Positions 17,955 through 25,695 of a stretch of 64,000 bases of DNA are shown here, in pieces. Under the pieces are notes generated by a model. That model had not been told where the DNA came from, ran no database searches, and saw only the letters and a program-made list of their open reading frames with translations. This stretch comes from Saccharopolyspora_C sp040643635. Lineage in GTDB: Bacteria > Actinomycetota > Actinomycetes > Mycobacteriales > Pseudonocardiaceae. The DNA lies in contig NZ_JBEYUS010000029.1 in NCBI RefSeq assembly GCF_040643635.1, positions 1 through 64,000 of the forward strand, in the 5' to 3' direction. The number at the start of each line of letters is the position of its first letter. Position 1 is the stretch's first letter. Made by a program: the position numbers and the translations under genes.

Positions 17955-17960
17955 TAGTAT
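17955..17960 (+). promoter_or_regulatory. -10 hexamer of the WXG-effector locus
   Basis: TAGTAT is a strong actinobacterial -10 and lies 54 bases before the GTG at 18014. No good -35 is seen. A small hairpin, ccacc-actgatc-ggtgg, follows in the presumed leader. Confidence 0.4.
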
Positions 17961-18013
17961 CGCCACCACTGATCGGTGGTGGGCGCACCGCTTCGAGTCC
18001 TGGGGGGACGACC

Positions 18014-19702
18014 GTGACCTTGAACGTCGCACCGGAGGCGCTGTCGGCGCACAGCCAAGGCTCCCAGGGCGTGTCGGAGCACTTGGACCAGCTGTCCGCG
18101 GTGCTGGAGCAGGCGCGGGTCAGCGACGACTGCTTCGGCCCGATCGGCGAGCTGCTGGCGTTCCACTACTTCGACTCCCTGGAGGAGTGCCGCGACCTGG
18201 CCGCGCAGGCCGGCGGGTTCATGAGCCACATCTCGCAGGCCGTGCAGGACTGCGCCCAGGACTACCAGGACATGGACCAGACCCAGGCCGACGACCTGGG
18301 CAAGATCGACCTCAGCGGGATGCGGGTCTCCGGCGGCGGCCCAGCCTCGCTCGGCGAGGTCAACGGCGCGGGCGGGCCCGGCCGCAGCTACATGGGGCGG
18401 ACCGCCGAGTACGGCTCGTCCGCGGTGTCCACCAGCAACGACCTGGCCCGCGCCGACAACCCGCCGGACGTCGCCATCGCCACCGTCAACGCCCGCATGG
18501 AACAGCTGGACATGGCGCTCAGCCCCGGCCAGGCGTTCGTGGACAACGGACTCGGCTTCCTCATCTCCCTGGTGATCAGCCCGCTGGTCGAGTGGGGCAT
18601 CGAACCGCTGGTCGGCGACCCGGACCAGATGCGCAGCACCGGCAAGGGCTGGGAGCAGGTCGCCGACTGGGTCGACGGCCTCGGTGAGCAGGAGCAGCAG
18701 CGCGCCGCCGCCACCCGACCCGTGTGGGAAGGCCAGGCCGGGGACGCGTTCCGCAAGCAGATGGAGGAGTTCTCCGGCGGCGCCGCCGCGTTCGCCGAAG
18801 AGGTCCGCGGCCTCGCCCAGGTCCTGAACTTCGCCGCCGACATCTTCGACATGTGCGTCGAGATGATCGTGGACATCCTCCAGGAACTCGTGATGGGCCT
18901 CATCATCGAGTGGATCGCGGCGCTGGCCGCGTCCTGGATCACCGCGGGCGCCTCCGTCGCCGCCGCCTCCGGGCTCACCGCCTCCCAGGTCGCCATCACC
19001 GGCACCCGCCTCGGCACCAAGGCCGCCGAACTCCTCCACAAGCTGAAGCCCCTGATCACGAAGCTGGAGGAGTTCCTCCAAAAGCTCCGCAGCGGCCCCC
19101 TCCGCAAGGTGGTGGAGAAGATGAACGGGCTCCGGGACGGGAACACGGCCCAGCGGTGGGTGGCCCGTCAGATCGACGGAAACCCGGTCGCCAAGATCGT
19201 CACCCGGGGGGACACGAGCACAGCGAAGGAGATGGATGCCGTCCGGCGTCTGCAACGAGATGTGGACAAAGGGGTCGAGGGTGCTCAAGATCGTCTTGAC
19301 AGTGCGAAAGATGCGCTGGCGGAAGCGCGAGCAAATCCCTCCATGGCGTCGACTACCGGAAACAGGTTCATGCGAGAGGACCGCAGGGACTCGGAAGGCA
19401 CAGTGGTCGCGGACATCAACCGCCGGGGAGATGTACGCACCACGTGGGGCGGGGATCTGCGTCCGGCGCGGGATTCGATCACGGGTGAGCAGGCGTTGGC
19501 TGCGAACGTGACTCAGGCGGGATTGGGAGCGGTCGGTATCAGCGGCGAGCACAGCCTCGGCGTCGCCGCCACGCACGTGGGCACCGACGCGGTCGTCCAC
19601 GAGGGAATCGAGCAGGGCGTGAAGTACGGCTACGACCAATCGCGGGATTCGTCGAGTTCGGAGGACCGGCAGGCGGCGACCGATCGCGGTTTCAGCATGT
19701 GA
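18014..19702 (+). CDS. WXG100-like effector with two helical WXG regions and a variable C-terminus
   Basis: 562 residues, GTG start. The N-terminus TLNVAPEALSAHSQGSQGVS and the following helices look like an EsxA/PE-type secretion domain. A second helical module at about 215-270 carries the W-x-G motif in TRPVWEGQAGDAFRKQMEEF. A hydrophobic block with LVMGLIIEWIAALAASWITA (about 295-330) could insert in a membrane. The region after about residue 390 (NGLRDGNTAQRWVARQIDGN onward) changes to mixed codon use with A/T third positions and reads ATHVGTDAVVHEGIEQGVKY near the end. The organisation is that of a type VII-secreted polymorphic protein. No known toxin domain is recognised in the tail. 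It heads the A/B gene array, 13 bases before A1. Confidence 0.65.
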   Translation: MTLNVAPEALSAHSQGSQGVSEHLDQLSAVLEQARVSDDCFGPIGELLAFHYFDSLEECRDLAAQAGGFMSHISQAVQDCAQDYQDMDQTQADDLGKIDLSGMRVSGGGPASLGEVNGAGGPGRSYMGRTAEYGSSAVSTSNDLARADNPPDVAIATVNARMEQLDMALSPGQAFVDNGLGFLISLVISPLVEWGIEPLVGDPDQMRSTGKGWEQVADWVDGLGEQEQQRAAATRPVWEGQAGDAFRKQMEEFSGGAAAFAEEVRGLAQVLNFAADIFDMCVEMIVDILQELVMGLIIEWIAALAASWITAGASVAAASGLTASQVAITGTRLGTKAAELLHKLKPLITKLEEFLQKLRSGPLRKVVEKMNGLRDGNTAQRWVARQIDGNPVAKIVTRGDTSTAKEMDAVRRLQRDVDKGVEGAQDRLDSAKDALAEARANPSMASTTGNRFMREDRRDSEGTVVADINRRGDVRTTWGGDLRPARDSITGEQALAANVTQAGLGAVGISGEHSLGVAATHVGTDAVVHEGIEQGVKYGYDQSRDSSSSEDRQAATDRGFSM

Positions 19703-19715
19703 GTGAGGGGTTTGG

Positions 19716-20459
19716 ATGTCGGTGGTGGAGCGGTTGGGCGCGTCGCTTGCGGCGCGTGCCGGTTGGTGCGCTCCGGATGAGCCGGTGTGGTGGGCGACTC
19801 GGGTCACCAGCACTGAGTTCGAGGTCGGTGGGCTGGATGCGTCGGGTGCGCCGAAGTCGGGCGTGGGCAAGCGATTGGCCGGTGCGGCGGGCAAGGTCGG
19901 GATCGGTGTCCTGGGTTTTGCGCTGACGGCGATGACCGAGGGGAACGAGCGGTACGAGAAGAACCGCAGCGGTCCGCCCGAAAAGGATTTGCGGGTGTTC
20001 GGTTCGTCGCCGCAGTGCGATGCGGTGCGGTCGTTGCAGTCGCCGCCTCCGGCACCACCGACGGAGAGCCTGTGGGTGTTGACCTCGCGCCGTCTCGGAG
20101 TCCTGGTTCCGCTGCCGGAGGAGACGGCTGCGGATGATCCGGCTCCCACCGGTTGGCGAGGTGTGGCACGGGGTTTGGGAGAAGTGGGGCGCTCGGTGCT
20201 CGCTTCGAGCGGATTCGGCGCGAATGAAGCCGGTGCCCCGATGAATGCGGACACGCTGGGTTCCTGGTTCGAGCTGGGCCCCGGTGATATCGCCGAGTGC
20301 CGCTCGGCGGGGGTGAAGAATCGCCCCACTCACTGCGAGATCGTCCTGCGAGACGGGTCGGGTTTCGCCGTGCGTGGCATGTATTCCCGGGATGTGGACG
20401 CGATGACGGACGCCGTGCAGGCGTTCGCCCGAGGACGACAGTGGAGTGGACGTGCGTGA
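19716..20459 (+). CDS. array protein A1 (unknown family A)
   Basis: 247 residues, ATG start 13 bases after the effector stop. Family A has three copies here (A1, A2, A3) and shares the N-terminal pattern W-C-x-P-x-E-P (here WCAPDEPVWWA), a Gly-rich weakly hydrophobic middle (GKVGIGVLGFALTAM), the strand LWVLTSRRLGVLVP and the C-terminal CEIVLRDGSGFAV followed by an amphipathic helix. The strand pattern LTxRRxGVL plus a distal DGSGFA resembles bacterial PH/GRAM-like folds, which is inference. No signal peptide. It overlaps B1 by 14 bases. Function unknown. Its place directly after a polymorphic-looking WXG protein suggests a cognate or immunity role. Confidence 0.7.
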   Translation: MSVVERLGASLAARAGWCAPDEPVWWATRVTSTEFEVGGLDASGAPKSGVGKRLAGAAGKVGIGVLGFALTAMTEGNERYEKNRSGPPEKDLRVFGSSPQCDAVRSLQSPPPAPPTESLWVLTSRRLGVLVPLPEETAADDPAPTGWRGVARGLGEVGRSVLASSGFGANEAGAPMNADTLGSWFELGPGDIAECRSAGVKNRPTHCEIVLRDGSGFAVRGMYSRDVDAMTDAVQAFARGRQWSGRA

Positions 20460-21165
20460 CCTGTCCTCTGCGGAGAAGAATCGGTTCATCGCCGAGTGGA
20501 AGACGCGGCTCGCCGACAACTGGACGGAGTCCGGTGAGTCCGTGGCATGGCTGATGCTCCCCATGCGCGGCTACACCGGATCGATCGTGGCCGGCGGGAT
20601 GACCGCGCCGCACATCCCGGCTCCAGGTACGCGGCAGTGGGTGGAGTGTCAGCCGAACTGGCCGCTGCCGAGCGATCCGGTCACGTCCGGAACCTGCATG
20701 AACGATGAGTGGGCGGATGACCCGTCGGTCGTGTGGTGGGCACTGGCGGATGTGGCCGATCGCGTCGCGGTCCGCTTCGCCGATCATGTCGCGACTGCGC
20801 ACGGCAACGTCGTGCTCGTGCTGACCAGCGCGCGGCTGGCGCTGGTCGCGGAGCAGGGCAAGATCGACGACGATTCGCAGCCGGATGAAGAGGCCACGGG
20901 GTGGCTCGGCCGTGCCCGGGCGGCCGCCGCGCAGGTGCAGAAGACCGCGGAAGGCTTGGGATCGCGCAAGGACGCGAAGCTGCCGGTCTCCTACTTCGAG
21001 GTGCCGATCGAGAACATCGCGGCGGTGGCCTCCCGTCGAACGGGACGGTCGATTCCTCCCGCGCACTTCCTGGAAGTGAGCTTCACCGACCGGTCCACGC
21101 TGTTGATCCGCAAGAGGACCGCAGGGGACTACGTGGACAAGTCCGGTTCCCTCCGCCATTCCTGA
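20446..21165 (+). CDS. array protein B1 (unknown family B)
   Basis: 239 residues from GTG 20446; GTG 20452 is also possible. Family B has two copies here. Shared marks are DEWADDPSVVWWA (about residue 82), LTSARLALVAEQGKI (about 123), GWLGRARAAAAQVQK (about 147), and FEVPxxxIxxVxxxxxGRSIP followed by FLEVSFTDRSTLLIR. The last two blocks look like a PH/GRAM-type sheet with a basic strand. It starts inside the end of A1, so A and B are probably made together. There is no transmembrane segment or signal. Function unknown. Confidence 0.68.
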   Translation: MDVRDLSSAEKNRFIAEWKTRLADNWTESGESVAWLMLPMRGYTGSIVAGGMTAPHIPAPGTRQWVECQPNWPLPSDPVTSGTCMNDEWADDPSVVWWALADVADRVAVRFADHVATAHGNVVLVLTSARLALVAEQGKIDDDSQPDEEATGWLGRARAAAAQVQKTAEGLGSRKDAKLPVSYFEVPIENIAAVASRRTGRSIPPAHFLEVSFTDRSTLLIRKRTAGDYVDKSGSLRHS

Positions 21166-21230
21166 GCACTTCCGGAACACGAGCACGGTATGGAGCGACC
21201 GAGAACTCCTGCATCGGCGAATGGATGAGC

Positions 21231-21995
21231 ATGTCCGTCTCAGGTGAGGCCGGGGCTGCGCTGGTGGCTCGGCGTTGGTGGTGTGGGCCGGATGAGCCGA
21301 TCGTGTGGGCGTTCCAGGTGGCGAGTCGGACGTTCCGGGTGGAGGGCTGCAACGAGTACGGCCGTCCGCTGCCTCCCGAGGAACGGAAGCGGCGGTCGTC
21401 CGCGTCGTCGGTGGGCCGCGCCGTCGGTAGGGCGGGGTTGTCGGCGGCAACGGTGTTGGGCACGGCGGTGTTCGGCGGCGGAGATGACGCGGGAGTGCGC
21501 CCGAACGAGACGAAGAGGGTCTACGACCTGACCGTTCTCGGCGGATCTCCGGAGTGCGGTGCCGTGCAGTTGCACAACTCGGAGCGTCCTGCGGACGCTT
21601 CGGCGATCGAGCAGGTGTGGGTGTTGACGCCGCGTCGGTTCGGGGTGCTGATTCCGGTGGGGCGTCCTGCTCCGGTGGAACGGGAGGAGCCCAGTGCGTT
21701 GCGGGAATGGGGTGAGACGTTGAGCGGGATGGGTCGGATCCTGGTGGGTACCGAGCCGGAGAAGTTCGGCCGGAACGCGCCGGGGGAGCGGATCGATCCG
21801 GAGCGGATGGTGGAGTGGTTGAGCTTCACCGGTGCGGAGTTCGCCGAGTGCCAGCCGGTGGTGCAGGGGAATGCCGCGCATTGCGTGTTGACGTTGCAGG
21901 ATGGTTCGGGCTTCGCGTTGAACGCGCGTTCGCCGGAGGGTGCGCGGTTGATGGCTGAAGGCGTGCAGGGATTCATGCGGGGTGCTCGTGGCTGA
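21231..21995 (+). CDS. array protein A2 (unknown family A)
   Basis: 254 residues from ATG 21231; ATG 21225 two codons earlier is possible. It shares with A1 and A3 WCGPDEPIVWAF, the Gly/Ala-rich middle (AGLSAATVLGTAVFGGGDD), VWVLTPRRFGVLIPVG and CVLTLQDGSGFAL, and ends FMRGARG as A3 ends YLRGARG. The basic patch PPEERKRRSSASS is specific to this copy. It begins 65 bases after B1 and overlaps B2 by 14 bases, the same overlap as A1/B1. TTG Leu and GGT Gly codons are common, unlike the flanking housekeeping genes. Confidence 0.68.
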   Translation: MSVSGEAGAALVARRWWCGPDEPIVWAFQVASRTFRVEGCNEYGRPLPPEERKRRSSASSVGRAVGRAGLSAATVLGTAVFGGGDDAGVRPNETKRVYDLTVLGGSPECGAVQLHNSERPADASAIEQVWVLTPRRFGVLIPVGRPAPVEREEPSALREWGETLSGMGRILVGTEPEKFGRNAPGERIDPERMVEWLSFTGAEFAECQPVVQGNAAHCVLTLQDGSGFALNARSPEGARLMAEGVQGFMRGARG

Positions 21996-22692
21996 CTTGT
22001 CGCCGTTGGACCAGCAGCTGTTGCGGGAGAAGTGGCAGGCGAAGCTGGCGGAGGAATGGCTCGGTGAGGGCGAGTCGCTGATCTGGGTGTTGTTGCCGGA
22101 GCAGGGCTATGCGGGTTCGGTGGTGTCCGGGCGGACCCGGTTGCCGCACGAGCCGTTGTCCGATGTAGACCCGTCTACTGTGGATTCCCCGTCGTGGCCG
22201 CTGCCGAGCGAGTTGGTGTCGTCGGGCGGATATCGCGACGACGAGTGGGCCGACGACCCGTCGGTGGTGTGGTGGGCGTTCGGTGCGGAGCCGGGGCTGG
22301 ACGCGGTGCGGTTCGCCGATCATCTCGCGGTGATGCCGGGGGTTGCGTTCGTGGCGCTGAGCTCGGCGCGGCTCGCGGTGGTGGTGGAGCAGGGCAAGAT
22401 CGCCGAGCGCCCGGCGGAGCCGGAGGGCAAGGGCTGGCTGGGCCGGGCCCGGTCGGCGGCGGCGCAGGTGCAGAAGGCCGCGGAGGGTCTCGCTTCCCGC
22501 AAGGACGCGAAGGCTGCGGTGTCGCACTTCGAGGTGCCGCTGGCTCGGATCGGGTCGATGAGCTGGGCCCCGTTGGGCCGCAGCATCCCGCGGGCCCCGT
22601 TCTTGCGCGTCGACTTCACCGACGGCTCCTGCTTGTTCATCCGCAACGGCGGAGCCGAGGGCTACTCCGCCGAGTTCCCCACCGCCCGCTGA
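21982..22692 (+). CDS. array protein B2 (unknown family B)
   Basis: 236 residues from GTG 21982; GTG 21988 is an alternative. It aligns with B1 along its whole length: LSPLDQQLLREKWQAKLAEE at the start, DEWADDPSVVWWAF, LSSARLAVVVEQGKI, GWLGRARSAAAQVQKAAEG, FEVPLARIGSMSWAPLGRSI and FLRVDFTDGSCLFIR. The duplication therefore copied a complete A-B pair. A relic of a further A gene follows 36 bases downstream. Cytoplasmic by sequence. Function unknown. Confidence 0.68.
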   Translation: MLVADLSPLDQQLLREKWQAKLAEEWLGEGESLIWVLLPEQGYAGSVVSGRTRLPHEPLSDVDPSTVDSPSWPLPSELVSSGGYRDDEWADDPSVVWWAFGAEPGLDAVRFADHLAVMPGVAFVALSSARLAVVVEQGKIAERPAEPEGKGWLGRARSAAAQVQKAAEGLASRKDAKAAVSHFEVPLARIGSMSWAPLGRSIPRAPFLRVDFTDGSCLFIRNGGAEGYSAEFPTAR

Positions 22693-22728
22693 GAGACCGG
22701 TCGAGCACAACTCAGCAGGAGGGGTCGG

Positions 22729-22806
22729 ATGTCGGTGGTGGAGCGGCGGGGCGCGTCGCTGGCGCGCGTACCGACTGCCACGTCCGACGAGACGGCGGTG
22801 CTCTGA
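22729..22806 (+). pseudogene. relic of an A-family gene (25 codons)
   Basis: A short reading frame, ATG to TGA, beginning MSVVERRGASLARV, clearly derived from the A1 start (MSVVERLGASLAAR), including the first 30 bases of DNA. It then runs out of frame and stops. It keeps a good ribosome site (aggagg at 22717) and ends 12 bases before A3. It may be a dead remnant of a third A gene or a translated leader for A3. Confidence 0.7.
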
Positions 22807-22818
22807 GGGAGGAATTCG

Positions 22819-23553
22819 ATGTCGGTGTCCGAGGCGCTCGGCGCGTCGTTGGTGGCTCGCCGGTGGTGGTGCGAGCCGGGTGAGCCGGTCGTGTGGGCGT
22901 TGTGGACGCGTGGCACGGCTTTCCGGGTCGATGGCTGCGATGAGTACGGCCTGCCGAAGCCCGGGTTGGGCAGGAGGTTCGGGAGCGCGGTCGGCAAGGT
23001 CGGGGACACCGTGGCCGCGGGCGTGCTGACCGGGATCTTCGGCGGCGGCGACGATGGCGGCAGCGGTACCCGGAAACCGTTGCAGGGGTTGACGGTGTTC
23101 GGGCCCGGGCGGGAGTGCCGAGCAGTCGCGCTGGTGCGGACGGATCCGCCGGAGGGCCATTCGGTGGGGGATGTGCTGTGGGTGTTGACACCTGATCGGT
23201 TCGGGATCTTGGTGGGTCCCCGGCGTGCAGCAGTGGATACCGGTCCTGGTGGGTGGCGTCAGCTCGGGCACGGGTGGGGTGATGTCGGCCGGGCGCTGGT
23301 CGGAACGTTGCCGGAGGAGTTCGGTGCCAACGCGCCGGGTGAGCGGTTGCAGTGCGATCCGGTGACGCCCTGGTTCACGTTGGAGCGCGCGGAGATCGCG
23401 GACTGCCGGGTCGTCGGACCGGAGCACCGGCCGACGCAGTGCGCGCTGGTGTTGCAGGACGGTTCCGGATTCGCGCTGGAAGGTCACCTGCCGTCCGGCG
23501 CCGCCCTGATGGCCGAGTCTATGCGGGCGTACTTGCGGGGCGCTCGGGGATGA
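22819..23553 (+). CDS. array protein A3 (unknown family A)
   Basis: 244 residues, ATG behind gagggagg. Family features are WCEPGEPVVWALW, the Gly-rich block TVAAGVLTGIFGGGDDGGSG, VLWVLTPDRFGILVGP and QCALVLQDGSGFALEGHLPS, with the ending AYLRGARG. It shares EEFGANAPGERL with A2, so A2 and A3 are the closer pair. No B gene follows. The array ends here, and the next 339 bases hold no clear gene. Function unknown. Confidence 0.68.
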   Translation: MSVSEALGASLVARRWWCEPGEPVVWALWTRGTAFRVDGCDEYGLPKPGLGRRFGSAVGKVGDTVAAGVLTGIFGGGDDGGSGTRKPLQGLTVFGPGRECRAVALVRTDPPEGHSVGDVLWVLTPDRFGILVGPRRAAVDTGPGGWRQLGHGWGDVGRALVGTLPEEFGANAPGERLQCDPVTPWFTLERAEIADCRVVGPEHRPTQCALVLQDGSGFALEGHLPSGAALMAESMRAYLRGARG

Positions 23554-23892
23554 GATGAAACCCGGCTGCCCGCGCGGGGCGGGTCCGCGCTCCTGCGCTG
23601 GTGTCGAACGACGTGGGCCGGCACGGGAAATTCCTGATCTCGACGTCGACGACGTTGTCCCACGTCGTTGGTGGGGTGCTCCGCACGAGCGGGTGGCCGC
23701 ACGTGACGAAGTCCTATGTGGATGGTCGCGGATGATCGCTGATCACCTCTGGCCCTCGGCGGGGTGACGAGCGGGCGATGCCCCGTCTCACGTGGGCCTT
23801 CGTCGAAGCCCCGGCCGGGCGACCGATGCGCTGCCGGACACCCGGAACTACGTCGCGGAGGTCGACGCCGGGAAGTCCGCCGGTCGTTGAGG
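23554..23892. other. intergenic region at the array end, possible gene debris
   Basis: No intact gene is seen. The plus-strand frame 23792..23890 ends ATDALPDTRNYVAEVDAGKS and AGR. The segment LPDTRNYVAEV resembles the end of lytic transglycosylase domains, so this may be a decayed fragment, but it is too short to assign. Confidence 0.35.
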
Positions 23893-25452
23893 TCAGGCGT
23901 CCGCCAGCGGGAACGTCGCCGTGAAGCGGGCTCCGCGGTCGGAGTCGGTGATGGCGAGGGTGCCGTGGTGCAGCTGGGCGATCTCGCGGGCGAGGGCCAG
24001 GCCGAGTCCCGCGCCGCCGCGTTCGCGGGCGCGGGCGGTGTCGAGGCGGGCGAAGCGTTCGAAGACGTGCTCGCGGGATTCGGCGGGCACGCCCGGTCCG
24101 TCGTCGAGGACGTCGAGCCGCGCCCGTCCGTCCTCGACGCGCAGGCTCAGCGACACCCGGTGCTCGGCGTGGGCTTCGGCGTTGTCGAGCAGGTTGGTGA
24201 TCAGCCGCGACAGGTGGGTGCGGTGCCCGTCGACGAGCACGTCCGGTTCGATCTCGGCGTGCCGGGCCAGGTGGGTCGGCGGCCTGCGTTCGAGGGTGTC
24301 GGCGGCGAGCGAGCCGAGGTCCAGCGCCTCACCGGGGGTGTGCGGCATGCCGTCGATGCGGGCCAGCGCCAGCAGGTCCGAGGTGAGCCGCTCCAGCCGG
24401 TCCAGGTCGTCGAGGGTGCCGTCGGTGATGCCGCGCCAGTCCGCCCGCTCCGGGTGCGCCTGCGCCACCTCCAGCGGGGTGCGCAGCGCGGCCAGCGGGC
24501 TGCGCAGCTCGTGCGAGGCGTCCGCGACGAACTGGCGCTGCCTGCGCACCGAATCGTCCAGCCGGTCCAGGGTGTCGTTGAGGGTCAGCGCGAGGCGCGC
24601 GATCTCGTCGCCGCTCCCCGGGACGGGCATCCGGCCGCGCAGGTCGTGCGCGGACAGCCGGGTGAACTCGTGCCGGATCGCCTCCACGGGGCGCAGTGCG
24701 CGGCGGGTGCTGAACCAGGTGAGCGCGGCGACGACGGCCAGCAGCACCGGCATCCCGACCAGCAGCCCTGTGGTGGCCGCCTCGGTGGCGCGCTGCACGG
24801 AACGGGTGGAGGCGGTGGCGACGAGCGTCTGCGTCCCGCCGGGAGTGTCGACAGTGGCCTGAGCGGTGCGCAGCGGTGCGACCGGTTCCTCGCCGGAGTG
24901 CTCCACACCGCTGCCGCGCTCGTCGGCCCGGACTCCCGTGTCCGGGGTGCTCAGCGGTTCCGCGGGCTGGGGGAGCAGGTCGTCCAGCGGGCTCATCGGT
25001 TCGGCGGCGTCCGGGCCCACCGGCACCCCGGAGTCCGGGACGGACAGCACCCCGGTGTCCGGGGCGGACGGCACGCCGGAGCCTGGGGCGGACAGCACCC
25101 CAGAGCCTGGGGCGGACGGCACCCCGGAGTCCGGAGCAGGCTCTCCACCGGTGTCCGGGGCCGGCTGCTCCCCGGGTTCCGGGACGGGGCGGGCCGAGTC
25201 GGCGCCCGCGGGGATCGCCCGCACGGTGACGTCGTCGGTGCGCACCGGGAGTTCCACCCCGGCCAGCACCGCCGTCCGCGCGTGGCTGAGCTGCTCGTTC
25301 AACGCCGCGTCCAACTCCTCGGTGAGCCTGCCGTGCAGGTAGCCGATGAGCGACAGGCCGATCGCGACGGTGGCCAGCGCGACGATGCCGGTGGCGGTGA
25401 GGGTGGTGCGGGCGCGGATCGACAGGCGCCGCAGCCGCAGCGGGTCACGCAC
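23893..25452 (-). CDS. sensor histidine kinase with a Pro/Gly/Asp octapeptide-repeat sensor
   Basis: 519 residues, GTG start. Membrane helices lie at about 22-39 and 229-247, with an extracellular loop of about 190 residues between them. Residues 98-147 of the loop are octapeptide repeats of the type VPSAPGSG. Then come a HAMP domain (RALRPVEAIRHEF) and HisKA with His314 in ADASHELRSPLAALRTPLEV. The ATPase domain has NLLDNAEAH, DDGPGVPAE and GGAGLGLALAREI. It is an OmpR-type kinase. Its regulator is probably the gene at 26354..27052, which is separated from it by an opposing gene. The start overlaps the end of a truncated regulator relic by 8 bases, the normal regulator-kinase arrangement. 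Confidence 0.88.
   Translation of the reverse strand: MRDPLRLRRLSIRARTTLTATGIVALATVAIGLSLIGYLHGRLTEELDAALNEQLSHARTAVLAGVELPVRTDDVTVRAIPAGADSARPVPEPGEQPAPDTGGEPAPDSGVPSAPGSGVLSAPGSGVPSAPDTGVLSVPDSGVPVGPDAAEPMSPLDDLLPQPAEPLSTPDTGVRADERGSGVEHSGEEPVAPLRTAQATVDTPGGTQTLVATASTRSVQRATEAATTGLLVGMPVLLAVVAALTWFSTRRALRPVEAIRHEFTRLSAHDLRGRMPVPGSGDEIARLALTLNDTLDRLDDSVRRQRQFVADASHELRSPLAALRTPLEVAQAHPERADWRGITDGTLDDLDRLERLTSDLLALARIDGMPHTPGEALDLGSLAADTLERRPPTHLARHAEIEPDVLVDGHRTHLSRLITNLLDNAEAHAEHRVSLSLRVEDGRARLDVLDDGPGVPAESREHVFERFARLDTARARERGGAGLGLALAREIAQLHHGTLAITDSDRGARFTATFPLADA
25012..25161. repeat. 24-bp repeats inside the kinase sensor region
   Basis: Six degenerate 24-base units encoding octapeptides such as VPSAPGSG, VLSAPGSG, VPSAPDTG and VLSVPDSG. 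The period is a multiple of three, so unit gain or loss would keep the frame and change the length of the extracellular stalk. Confidence 0.75.
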
Positions 25453-25576
25453 CGGTGCCCCCGGCCCGGGTGCGCGACCCGTTCGCGGCGGGCCGCTGCC
25501 GCGGTCCGCGTCCGGTGCGCGGCGTGCGCGCGCCGCGGTGGTCCTGGTCGACGAGCACCCGCATGCGGATCAGCAT
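25445..25576 (-). pseudogene. truncated response-regulator start
   Basis: A 43-codon frame starting MLIRMRVLVDQDHRGARTPR. Its first 16 codons and the 25 bases upstream match the start of the intact regulator at 27052 (MLIGMRVLVVEDERRVAEAL). The rest is unrelated to a receiver domain. Its stop overlaps the kinase start by 8 bases. It looks like what remained of a regulator gene after deletion or after a duplication accompanying insertion of the secreted repeat protein gene. Confidence 0.65.
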
Positions 25577-25585
25577 GCCACCCGC

Positions 25586-25605
25586 ACCTGAAGCGATCTT
25601 CAGGT
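25586..25605. promoter_or_regulatory. candidate regulator-binding palindrome
   Basis: The 20 bases acctgaagcgatcttcaggt are built of 7-base arms around gcgatc. A further half site, cttcag, recurs 22 bases to the right (25620..25625). It lies between the kinase-side start and the divergent secreted-protein gene, where an OmpR-type regulator would bind. Confidence 0.5.
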
Positions 25606-25695
25606 TGCTACAGCTCCGCTTCAGCTCGGCCCGCCATCGTGGTCCTCGTCGCGGAAACACCCCGTGGCGAACCGGACCAGAGGAGTTCTCAGCAG

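Noticed and set aside
23555..23767. 70-codon frame after A3 (MKPGCPRGAGPRS start)
   Set aside because: No ribosome site, no similarity to the array families and no protein-like periodicity.
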